Assembly: GCA_964452105.1 (NCBI GenBank)
Contig: CAYVLI010000012.1
Coordinates: 1-17,709, forward strand
Length of the DNA: 17,709 nt
Direction of reading: 5' to 3'
Source: CAYVLI01 sp964452105 [NCBI: uncultured Nitrospinota bacterium]
GTDB lineage: Bacteria > JAUXIQ01
The position numbers and the translations under genes were made by a program. Below, in pieces: positions 7,444 through 13,786 of the stretch. Position 1 is the stretch's first letter. Each line of letters begins with the position of its first letter. The notes below the pieces were generated by a model. It saw only the letters and a program-made list of their open reading frames with translations. It had not been told where the DNA came from and searched no databases.

Positions 7444-7506
7444 CATACGATGGTTGCAAATACCGCGGAAGTCGGAAAGCTCATGCATCCAGCGTCGTAA
7501 GTTGAG

Positions 7507-8070
7507 ATGAGGGTAATTGCAGGAGTCGCAAAGGGTCGTAAGCTTCGAACCCTGAAGGGACTCGCCATGCGCCCCACCCTGGCCCGGGTGAAAGAGGCGC
7601 TGTTCGACATAATAGTGGACAGGGTGAATGGCTCAAGGTTTCTGGACCTTTACGCGGGAGCAGGTGGAGTCGGCATCGAGGCGCTCAGCCGCGGGGCCGA
7701 AAAGGTTGTGTTCGTGGAGAACCATCGACCGGCGGTGGAAACCATCAGGGGCAACCTGGCCGCCTGCGGTTTCAGCTCCGGGTTCAGGGTCATCAGGTCG
7801 GATGTCCTCAGGTTTTTGAATGGCGCCGGGAGGCGCTCCGATGAGTTCGATATCGTTTTCATGGACCCTCCTTACGACTCCGACCTGATGGAAAAGACGA
7901 TGCTGAAGCTGGGAGCTTTGAATATTATTGAAAGAGACAGCCTGGTAATCGGGGAACACTCATCTTCCAGGAAGCTGGAGCATAGCTATGGCCGCCTTGT
8001 AAAAGACGATCTAAGGCGCTTCGGAAGCGCCACGCTCTCTTTTTATGATTTCCATGGAAAAGCACTCTGA
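7507..8070 (+). CDS. rsmD: 16S rRNA (guanine(966)-N(2))-methyltransferase RsmD
   Basis: This 187-residue protein is a class I SAM-dependent methyltransferase that modifies G966 of 16S rRNA during 30S assembly. MRVIAGVAKGRKLRT at the N-terminus and MRPTLARVKEALFDII (21-36) are RsmD signatures. FLDLYAGAGGVGIEALSRGA (45-64) is the SAM-binding glycine loop, and MDPPY (119-123) is the catalytic (D/N)PPY motif. Length fits the family (about 180-200). The ribosome binding site is weak (GTTGAG directly before the ATG), but no better start exists because the conserved N-terminus begins here. It follows the reductase-like operon by 63 bp in the same direction and may receive read-through. It is a housekeeping gene unrelated in function to that operon. 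Confidence 0.93.
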   Translation: MRVIAGVAKGRKLRTLKGLAMRPTLARVKEALFDIIVDRVNGSRFLDLYAGAGGVGIEALSRGAEKVVFVENHRPAVETIRGNLAACGFSSGFRVIRSDVLRFLNGAGRRSDEFDIVFMDPPYDSDLMEKTMLKLGALNIIERDSLVIGEHSSSRKLEHSYGRLVKDDLRRFGSATLSFYDFHGKAL

Positions 8071-8090
8071 ACTCTGTTGTGACGCTTTCC

Positions 8091-8148
8091 TGTCATTCTG
8101 AGCGTAGCGAAGAATCTCGCAGACCCCTCAACTTCGTTCAGGGTGACA
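8091..8148 (+). repeat. MITE-like palindromic repeat, 58 bp
   Basis: The left end TGTCATTCTGAGCG (8091-8104) and the reverse complement of the right end (8135-8148, TGTCACCCTGAACG) agree at 11 of 14 positions. The unit matches the widespread intergenic repeat type that begins GTCATTCTGAGCG and continues AGCGAAGAATCTCGC, known from many bacterial genomes as a short non-autonomous element. No transposase is nearby. It may act as the 3' end of the rsmD message, since it can fold as an mRNA hairpin, but it lacks a T run. Confidence 0.65.
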
Positions 8149-8352
8149 ACGCGTGGCTAAATACTTGCCCTGCTATAAGGGGTGGGCACGGCATCACTCT
8201 CAAGAGTTTAGGAAAAGACTTTTTAAGCTTTCTTTTTATGTATATAAAGGCTGATTCAGGATGGGCTGTGTTACTCCACAAAATAGTGAAAATTCTTCAA
8301 TGGCTCTATATATTAAAGCTATTTAAATCTGTGGATGATTTTGCATTGACAG

Positions 8353-8375
8353 GGGGCGGGTTTCAAACCCGGCCC
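8353..8375 (+). repeat. GC-rich palindrome in the mnmA leader
   Basis: Around the single centre base at 8364, CGGGTTT (8357-8363) pairs perfectly with AAACCCG (8365-8371). After one G-G mismatch, three further G-C pairs form (8353-8355 with 8373-8375). It is followed by TACGG, giving the look of the dispersed GGGCGGGTTT-type repeat. It lies about 80 bp before the mnmA start and could be part of its leader. Confidence 0.5.
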
Positions 8376-8452
8376 TACGGTTAAAACCTGAAGGTGCTGC
8401 TCCCTTCTGGAGCGGAGCTACGCAATCTCAAGTAAAATAGGATCGGTATCTG

Positions 8453-9535
8453 ATGGCTCAGCGCGTAGTGATAGCCATGAGCGGCGGGGTGGACAGCTCC
8501 ACGGCGGCCGCCCTTTTGAAGGAAAACGGCTACGATGTGATAGGAGTCTCCATGAAGCTCTGGGACGACCCTCCCGCGTCTGATAAGCCCTTTAAAACCT
8601 GCTGTGCGGCCGCGGATATAGCCGACGCCAGGCGGGTCTCCGATATCATCGGCATACCCTTCTATGCCGTGAATTACCGGCGAATTTTCGAGGAAGAAGT
8701 GGTGAACTATTTCGCGGACCAGTATTTTTCCGGCCGCACCCCCAATCCCTGCATACTCTGCAACAGCGAGATGAAGTTCCATCATCTCCTCAGGCTCGCG
8801 AGACAGTTGGGCGCCGAATATCTGGCCACGGGGCACTACGCCCGGATAGCGCCGCTCGACGGCGGGGGCGGACTGGCGCTGCTCAAGGGTGTGGACGAAG
8901 GGAAGGACCAGTCCTACTTCCTATTCAACCTCACCCGCTGTCAGCTCGGCCGGGCCATGTTCCCACTGGGCGGGCACACCAAAAATGAGGTGCGCAAGAT
9001 AGCCGAAAGGATGGGTTTAAACGTAGCCGATAAAGAAGAGAGCCAGGAAATTTGTTTCGCCCCCGATGGTGATTATGTGGCGGTTCTGAGGGCCCGGTCC
9101 ATGGGAAGAGAGGTCAGCCCGGGATCCCTGGTGGATGCGGAAGGCAGAGTGCTGGGACGGCACAGAGGGATACCCTACTATACCATAGGCCAGCGCCGGG
9201 GTCTGGGCATAGCAGCAGGCAGGCCGCTCTACGTAACGTCCATCGACCCGGATACCGATACCATAACCGTGGGGGATGATTCTGAGTTGATGAAATGGGG
9301 GTTGGAAGCTGAGGGGGTCAGCTGGATAGTTCCCCCTGCAGGTAAGGAGACGCCTGCAGAGGTCAAGATACGCTACCGGCATCCGGGAGCCGAGTCCCTC
9401 GTCCGTTCCCTGCCGGGGGGGCGGGTTGAGGTGAGATTTAAGACGCCTCAGCGGGCGGTGACGCCCGGCCAGGCCGCCGTGTTCTACAGGGGGGATATGG
9501 TTCTGGGGGGCGGCTGGATTACTCGTTCACTTTAA
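8453..9535 (+). CDS. mnmA: tRNA-specific 2-thiouridylase MnmA
   Basis: This 360-residue enzyme makes 2-thiouridine at the wobble position 34 of Lys, Glu and Gln tRNAs, using ATP to adenylate the base and a persulfide relay for sulfur. MSGGVDSS (9-16) is the PP-loop. NPCILCN (98-104) contains the nucleophile C103, and QEICFAPDGDY (198-208) contains the second catalytic cysteine C201. DKPFKTCCAAADI (45-57) and TGHYARI (126-132) are also characteristic. Length is normal (about 350-370). The ribosome binding site before the ATG is poor (AGGATCGG about 6 nt upstream). The gene is flanked by a repeat-rich gap upstream and converges with mazG downstream, so it is probably transcribed alone. Confidence 0.96.
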   Translation: MAQRVVIAMSGGVDSSTAAALLKENGYDVIGVSMKLWDDPPASDKPFKTCCAAADIADARRVSDIIGIPFYAVNYRRIFEEEVVNYFADQYFSGRTPNPCILCNSEMKFHHLLRLARQLGAEYLATGHYARIAPLDGGGGLALLKGVDEGKDQSYFLFNLTRCQLGRAMFPLGGHTKNEVRKIAERMGLNVADKEESQEICFAPDGDYVAVLRARSMGREVSPGSLVDAEGRVLGRHRGIPYYTIGQRRGLGIAAGRPLYVTSIDPDTDTITVGDDSELMKWGLEAEGVSWIVPPAGKETPAEVKIRYRHPGAESLVRSLPGGRVEVRFKTPQRAVTPGQAAVFYRGDMVLGGGWITRSL

Positions 9536-9588
9536 ATGGTATATTCGGGGTTTCGGTTAATGGCACAAGGTGCATCGTCATTAAAGTT

Positions 9589-9611
9589 TTCTCTTCCTTG
9601 ACGGGAGAGAA
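9589..9611. terminator. Stem-loop between convergent mnmA and mazG
   Basis: TTCTCTTCC (9589-9597) and GGGAGAGAA (9603-9611) form a 9-bp stem with one G-T wobble and a 5-nt loop (TTGAC). It sits between the two converging stop codons, where a bidirectional terminator would be expected. Neither strand has a clear T run after the stem, so it is not a classic intrinsic terminator. Confidence 0.4.
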
Positions 9612-9675
9612 TCAGTGTGCTGTCTGATATCCACACCCGACAGTAACCGGTTTTGATGGCATGCTGGGCAGAATA

Positions 9676-10467
9676 TCATTCATCCTGCAGTTTTTTCTTG
9701 GCTTCGTCCCAGAGCCTGTCCATCTCCTCGAGGGTCATTTCATTGAGGCTGCGGCCCAGGGAGCGGGCCTCTTTTTCCACCCACTTGAAGCGCTCGATGA
9801 AGCGCTTAGTAGTGGTGTTTAAAGCCCCTTCGGCCCCGATGTTCAGGAATCTGGATACGTTCACCAGGGTGAACAGCAGGTCGCCCATCTCATCTTCGGC
9901 GGCCTGTTTATCGCCCCTGGAGAGAGCCTCGCTGAACTCTTGAGCTTCTTCCTTGAACTTCTCCAGCACCGGGGGGAGGTCAGGCCAGTCGAAACCGACC
10001 CTGGAGGCCTTCTCCTGCACACGCTGAGCCCTTATCAGCGCGGGCAGGGCTTTGGGGACTCCATCCACGGCGGACTCGCGGTCGTTGTTTTCCTGTGCCT
10101 TGAGCTGCTCCCATTTCACCAGTACCTCTTGAGAGTCCTTTACTTCGGTGCCTCCGAAGACGTGTGGGTGGCGTCGGATCATCTTCTCCGAGATGGCGTT
10201 CAGGACGTCGGTGATGTCGAAAGCGCCCTCTTCCTGGCTTATCCGGGCGTGGAACAGTATCTGGAACAGCAGATCTCCGAGTTCCTCCTTGATTTTTTCG
10301 GGGGCGCCCTCGTCGATGGCTTCCATGACTTCATAGGACTCCTCGATGAGGAAGGGTTTAAGGGTGTTGCGGTCCTGCTCCCTGTCCCAGGGGCAACCCT
10401 GTTCCCCCCGGAGGGCGCTCATTATATCGACAAGCCTGCTGAAAAGGCCGTCTATTTTCTTATCCAT
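9676..10467 (-). CDS. mazG: Nucleoside triphosphate pyrophosphohydrolase MazG
   Basis: This 263-residue, two-domain all-alpha NTP pyrophosphohydrolase hydrolyses (d)NTPs to NMP and pyrophosphate and may clear non-canonical nucleotides or lower (p)ppGpp levels. The first domain has GCPWDREQDRNTLKPFLIEE (24-43), EELGDLLFQILFHARI (61-76, the metal-binding EExxD part) and RRHPHVFG (97-104). The second has EEAQEFSEAL (173-182) and EDEMGDLLFTLVNVSR (191-206). Both domains keep their acidic residues, and length equals the usual full-length protein. On the - strand the start is preceded by AGAGGC about 5 nt upstream. It is the only gene on this strand and is likely monocistronic, reading toward mnmA. 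Confidence 0.95.
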   Translation of the reverse strand: MDKKIDGLFSRLVDIMSALRGEQGCPWDREQDRNTLKPFLIEESYEVMEAIDEGAPEKIKEELGDLLFQILFHARISQEEGAFDITDVLNAISEKMIRRHPHVFGGTEVKDSQEVLVKWEQLKAQENNDRESAVDGVPKALPALIRAQRVQEKASRVGFDWPDLPPVLEKFKEEAQEFSEALSRGDKQAAEDEMGDLLFTLVNVSRFLNIGAEGALNTTTKRFIERFKWVEKEARSLGRSLNEMTLEEMDRLWDEAKKKLQDE

Positions 10468-10772
10468 TTTGCCTCTTTCGATGCTCCATAAAGATGTATG
10501 ATGGGTTTATATGAGATATTAACGACTCCTTAAAAAGAGTCGTTTACCCGGCGGTCCTCGCCCATTATAAGCTGACCCCGCTCAAAGGCAAGGCCTAATC
10601 GAGGGGCCGTAATGTTTCCCTTGTTTGCGATAAGACGCTATGATACAAAGATTTCGAGGGATATACCTTCAGAAGTAATCTTCGTTATCAATAGAACAAT
10701 TACACCGTATTAAAAACTATGAAAATGTAATTATTTCCTCTGTTCAGGGACCATTTTAGCGGGGGCGCGGAA
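10468..10772. other. 305-bp divergent intergenic region between mazG and the chrA-like gene
   Basis: This gap should hold the promoters of the two divergent genes. Visible are a perfect 8-bp inverted repeat at 10521-10544 and a weak promoter-like pair on the + strand: TTATCA (10685-10690), 17-bp spacer, TATTAA (10708-10713), four of six matches each. The 10610-10740 part is AT-rich. No small gene or RNA was recognised. Confidence 0.5.
10521..10544. promoter_or_regulatory. Perfect inverted repeat upstream of mazG, possible operator or hairpin
   Basis: AACGACTC (10521-10528) and GAGTCGTT (10537-10544) are perfect arms around an 8-nt AT-rich centre (CTTAAAAA). It lies 54 bp upstream of the mazG start codon on the - strand, close to where its promoter should be. 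Without a T run on either side, a DNA-binding site is at least as likely as a terminator. Confidence 0.4.
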
Positions 10773-11294
10773 ATGATACTGCTGTTGCAGCTTTTTCTCG
10801 TATTTGCAAAAATCGGCACCTTCGGTTTCGGCGGCGGCCCTGCCATGATACCTCTCATTCAGAACGAGGTGGTGGAAAGGCATAGCTGGCTCTCCAATCA
10901 GGAGTTCGTGGATGCCATGGCCATGGGTTACGCTCTTCCGGGCCCCATAGCCACCAAGATGTCCGCTTACGTAGGGTTTAAAATCGCAGGGATACCGGGC
11001 GCCATAGCGGGCGCGGTGGGGATGATACTCCCATCCGTAGTCTTGATCCTTTTGCTGACCGTATTCGTATGGGAATTCAAGGATTCTCCCTATACCCAGG
11101 CCGCCCTTAGAGGCGTGCGGCCGGCCATAGTGGCGCTTCTGATAATGGTAATCTATGATATCTGGCCATCGAGCATGAAAGACTTTGCCGGAGCAGTCAT
11201 CATGGTGGTTAGCTTCCTGGCCGTTACCTTTCTCAATATACACCCGGCATTTGCCATAGCAGGAGCGGCGCTTGCGGGTATAATTATTTACTGA
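10773..11294 (+). CDS. chrA: Chromate transporter family protein, single-domain (short-chain ChrA)
   Basis: This 173-residue membrane protein has one CHR domain. The family motif FGFGGGPAMIPL (17-28), followed by LSNQEFVDAMAMGYALPGPI (about 43-62), is typical of ChrA. Hydrophobic stretches suggest five or six membrane segments. ChrA proteins export chromate using the proton gradient, though many members have other or unknown anion substrates. Full-length ChrA has two such domains, and single-domain versions are usually encoded as tandem pairs that form a heterodimer. Here no partner gene is next to it on either side, so it may form a homodimer, have a distant partner, or be a relic. The ATG follows a G-rich stretch (GGGGGCGCGG) that can act as a weak ribosome binding site. 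Confidence 0.85.
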   Translation: MILLLQLFLVFAKIGTFGFGGGPAMIPLIQNEVVERHSWLSNQEFVDAMAMGYALPGPIATKMSAYVGFKIAGIPGAIAGAVGMILPSVVLILLLTVFVWEFKDSPYTQAALRGVRPAIVALLIMVIYDIWPSSMKDFAGAVIMVVSFLAVTFLNIHPAFAIAGAALAGIIIY

Positions 11295-11381
11295 AAAAAG
11301 CGCTGAACATCGGGGATAAGGACATCGCCTCCGCGGAATTCGTCAGGGTGGAAGGGCAGGTAAAAAACATCCGGCACACTA

Positions 11382-11410
11382 TTGACAATCTCACAATAAT
11401 AGCCTATTAT
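11382..11410 (+). promoter_or_regulatory. Sigma-70-type promoter of the merR-like/mutL operon
   Basis: TTGACA (11382-11387, perfect -35) and TATTAT (11405-11410, five of six for the -10) are separated by exactly 17 bp. The expected transcription start near 11417 leaves a leader of about 35 nt before the ATG at 11452. It is the best promoter match in the window. Confidence 0.78.
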
Positions 11411-11413
11411 TGT
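11393..11413 (+). promoter_or_regulatory. Perfect 21-bp palindromic operator overlapping the -10 box
   Basis: ACAATAATAG (11393-11402) and CTATTATTGT (11404-11413) are perfect 10-bp inverted arms around one C at 11403. The site covers the second half of the promoter spacer and the whole -10 box. MerR-family proteins bind dyad sites in or near the spacer, so autoregulation by the downstream gene is the natural reading. Binding is inferred, the symmetry is directly seen. Confidence 0.75.
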
Positions 11414-11451
11414 TGAATAACTTATTAATTTCCAACAAAAATAGGTTTTGT

Positions 11452-11940
11452 ATGAATCCAATAGAACTTGTAAACAGAATGTATTCCACCGGTGAAGTGG
11501 TGCGGCTTACCGGTATCACCGGCAGACAACTCCAGTACTGGGACAGCATAAGCTTTTTCTCCCCCTCTTATAAAAAAAACAACCGCCGCATCTATTCATT
11601 CACCGATCTCATACAACTTACGGTTATCTCCTTGCTTCTCAGTAAAGGAGCCACCCTCCAGAAGATAAAGAACGGAATGGAGAAGATGCGGGAGATACTA
11701 CCATCGATCACCGTTCCATTCCTGGAGCTGGAGATAGACACCGATGGCGAAAGCATCTTCGTTCACCACAAGGACACCTGGCTCGAAGCGCACAGCGGCC
11801 AGTACATGATCTCCTTCAAGGTGGAGGATATCTTTAAGGACATACGCAAGCTCATGGAAGAGCAAGACGTATTGGCAGCGCTTAACCAGAACAAGTCGCC
11901 CGGGGAATTGGAAGCGGCTGGCAAGAAGGTTGGCTCGTGA
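11452..11940 (+). CDS. MerR-family transcriptional regulator
   Basis: This 162-residue protein has an N-terminal MerR winged helix: MYSTGEVVRLTGITGRQLQY (10-29), RRIYSFTDLIQLTVISLLLS (45-64, the wing and following helices), then GATLQKIKNGMEKMREI leading to the dimer helix. The C-terminal part (about 90-162) has a small strand-rich segment (IDTDGESIFVHH, GQYMISFKVEDIF) that I cannot assign to a ligand family. The protein contains no cysteine, so a Cys-based metal sensor of the MerR/CueR/ZntR type is unlikely. The ATG at 11452 is used because an in-frame TTG at 11410 falls inside the promoter -10 box; Met10 (11479) is an alternative. Its stop overlaps the mutL start by four bases (GTGA), so both are translated from one message. 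Confidence 0.88.
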   Translation: MNPIELVNRMYSTGEVVRLTGITGRQLQYWDSISFFSPSYKKNNRRIYSFTDLIQLTVISLLLSKGATLQKIKNGMEKMREILPSITVPFLELEIDTDGESIFVHHKDTWLEAHSGQYMISFKVEDIFKDIRKLMEEQDVLAALNQNKSPGELEAAGKKVGS

Positions 11941-13679
11941 CCGGACGGATACGCATACTGCCCGACGCTCTGGCTAACAGGATAGCCGCCGGAGAGGTGG
12001 TGGAGCGCCCGGCGTCGGTTATCAAGGAGCTCATAGAGAACTCGCTGGACGCCGGGGCGCAAAGTATTACGGTGGAGGTGAGGGGCGCCGGACGGCAGCT
12101 CATAAAAGTGGAGGATGACGGCGGCGGCATGTCACCCGACGACCTGCTTCTCTCCCTGGAGCGGTATGCCACCAGCAAGGTTCGCTCGCTTAGAGACCTC
12201 TATGCCGTCAGAACCCTCGGGTTCAGAGGGGAAGCGCTTCCCAGCATTGCATCTGTGTCAAGGATGAGCATAACTTCTTCCCTTGGCAACGCAGCGCCCG
12301 CAAGGCTGGTACGCATGGAAGGCGGGGTGATAAAGAAGGTGGAGGATGTAGTCAGGCCCAGGGGCACGTCAGTGGAGGTCCGTTCCCTCTTCTACAACAC
12401 CCCGGCCAGGCTCAAGTTCATGAAGTCTCAAGCCACCGAAAGAGGATGGATAGCAAACGCCTTGCAGCAACAGGCCCTGTCCCGGCCCTGCGTGAGCTTC
12501 AACCTTCGGATGGGGATGCGGGAGACGATTTCAGCTCCGCCTGCTGCTTCCATCAGAGACCGCGTGGCTTCGCTCTACGGCCACAATCTGGCCCAGGAGC
12601 TCGTGGACGTGGAGCTGGCGTGCGGTGAACTGAAGGTCGCGGGTCTCATTTCCCTGCCCACCATGAGCCGCAGCAGCAGGGATATGCAGTTTACTTTCGT
12701 CAACGGGAGATGCATCAGAAGCGGCCTGGCCATGAACGCCATCGCCCAGGGCTACAGGACGCTTCTCCCCAGGGGAAGACACCCGGTAGTTTTTCTATAC
12801 CTGGAGCTCGATCCATCCATCGTGGATGCCAACGTGCATCCTGCAAAACTCGAGGTGAAATTCAAGGACTACTCCCAAATTCATGAAGCGATAGTCGAAG
12901 CCGTCGTTCGGGGGCTATTCATCGGTCAACCCGCTTCCGGGAGAGCCGAAGTGACGGCCGTTGCGAGGAGCGCCGCGGTGCAGCGAAGTATCCCTGCCAG
13001 GGAGCCGGTTCCGGACTCCGAAGGCGACGCTTCCATGCCTCAGTCATTTTCTGCTCCGGCGAGGGCGCCCGCCCTGGAGAGGCAGATGCGCCTGCCTGTG
13101 TCAGGGGGACTCTCCGCTCTCGGCCAGGTGCACAATATGTTCATAGTGGCCGGTAGCGGAGAGGGCGTAATTATCATAGATCAGCATACCGCCCATGAGA
13201 GAATACTTTACGAAAAGATACTCCGGCAATTCAGGGAATCGAACGTGGAGAGCCAGCATTTACTGATCCCCCAGCCGGTTAACCTTTCTCCGGTGGAGAT
13301 GGGCGTAATGGAGGAGAGGAGGGAGGAACTGGAGCGGCTGGGTTTCTCCGTGGAGGCTTTCGGCGAGGGGACCGCCCTACTCAGGAGCGCGCCGGCGCTG
13401 CTCTCGGTGTCCGACTCCGCTCGGATATTTCAGGAGGTTGCAGCACACCTCCTCGAGGCTGGGAGGCTCAGACCTTTTCAAGAACTGGCAGAGGAGCTTG
13501 CGGCCATCATGGCCTGCAAAGGAGCCATAAAGGCGGGAGATCCGCTGGATGACATGAGGATGGCTGGTCTTTTGCGGGACCTCGAATCGCTGGAAAAGCC
13601 CGCCTCCTGCCCTCACGGGCGGCCCATCTATCTCTTATTGGGAATCGAGGAGATAAAAAAGAAGTTCTCCAGAAAATAA
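11937..13679 (+). CDS. mutL: DNA mismatch repair protein MutL (endonuclease type)
   Basis: This 580-residue MutL couples mismatch recognition by MutS to strand removal. The N-terminal GHKL ATPase shows KELIENSLDAG (30-40), DDGGGM (60-65), TLGFRGEALPSI (93-104) and RGTSVEVRSLFYNTPARLKF (142-161). A low-complexity linker (about 330-390) leads to the dimerisation/nuclease domain with DQHTAHERILYE (415-426), ACKGAIKAG (526-534) and CPHGRP (558-563). These are the metal-binding motifs of MutL proteins that nick DNA themselves in organisms without MutH. The first motif has Thr where the consensus DQHA(X)2E(X)4E has Ala. The GTG start at 11937 overlaps the merR-like stop and has AGAAGG 7 nt upstream. 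No mutS is seen in the window. Confidence 0.96.
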   Translation: MTGRIRILPDALANRIAAGEVVERPASVIKELIENSLDAGAQSITVEVRGAGRQLIKVEDDGGGMSPDDLLLSLERYATSKVRSLRDLYAVRTLGFRGEALPSIASVSRMSITSSLGNAAPARLVRMEGGVIKKVEDVVRPRGTSVEVRSLFYNTPARLKFMKSQATERGWIANALQQQALSRPCVSFNLRMGMRETISAPPAASIRDRVASLYGHNLAQELVDVELACGELKVAGLISLPTMSRSSRDMQFTFVNGRCIRSGLAMNAIAQGYRTLLPRGRHPVVFLYLELDPSIVDANVHPAKLEVKFKDYSQIHEAIVEAVVRGLFIGQPASGRAEVTAVARSAAVQRSIPAREPVPDSEGDASMPQSFSAPARAPALERQMRLPVSGGLSALGQVHNMFIVAGSGEGVIIIDQHTAHERILYEKILRQFRESNVESQHLLIPQPVNLSPVEMGVMEERREELERLGFSVEAFGEGTALLRSAPALLSVSDSARIFQEVAAHLLEAGRLRPFQELAEELAAIMACKGAIKAGDPLDDMRMAGLLRDLESLEKPASCPHGRPIYLLLGIEEIKKKFSRK

Positions 13680-13702
13680 ACAATACTCTGGATATACAAC
13701 CC

Positions 13703-13708
13703 TATAAT
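13703..13708 (+). promoter_or_regulatory. Perfect TATAAT, possible -10 box for guaB-guaA
   Basis: A consensus -10 hexamer lies 79 bp before the guaB ATG, within the 107-bp gap after mutL. No good -35 box is found 16-18 bp upstream, so the site is only tentative. If used, the transcript would begin at about 13714, right at the hairpin at 13713-13743. Confidence 0.3.
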
Positions 13709-13712
13709 TAAT

Positions 13713-13743
13713 AGAGCAAGCTTCTAATGGAAGCGGTGGCTCT
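13713..13743 (+). promoter_or_regulatory. Stem-loop in the mutL-guaB gap
   Basis: AGAGC (13713-13717) pairs with GCTCT (13739-13743), and inside it GCTTC (13720-13724) pairs with GAAGC (13730-13734) around a 5-nt loop, with an asymmetric internal loop (AA against GGTG). It lacks a T run. It may be a guaB leader structure or a weak mutL 3' end. It does not match a riboswitch class known to me. Confidence 0.4.
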
Positions 13744-13786
13744 TGATGAATCTATGGTTAAGAATTAAGTTAAGAGGTGCTCGAAA

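Larger units (their letters stand above)
8071..8452. other. 382-bp gap between rsmD and mnmA with two palindromic elements
   Basis: This stretch holds a 58-bp element with imperfect terminal inverted repeats (8091-8148), a 23-bp palindrome (8353-8375), a small 5-bp hairpin (GCTCC at 8399-8403 with GGAGC at 8409-8413) and an AT-rich middle (about 8220-8345). An open frame over 8079-8384 is not accepted as a gene because its two ends are translations of the repeats. A TTGACA at 8346-8351 has no matching -10 box. No RNA gene was recognised. Confidence 0.55.

Noticed and set aside
8079-8384. Open frame of 101 codons on the + strand between rsmD and mnmA
   Set aside because: Its start translates the GTCATTCTGAGCG-type repeat (CHSERSEES pattern) and its end translates the GGGCGGGTTT palindrome. 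It has no ribosome binding site and resembles no family.
9940-10491. 183-codon frame on the + strand across mazG
   Set aside because: mazG on the - strand explains this region with full domain motifs in both halves. The + strand frame has no motif.
11410-11451. TTG start that would lengthen the MerR-like protein by 14 residues
   Set aside because: It lies within the -10 box and upstream of the expected transcription start, so it would not be in the mRNA.
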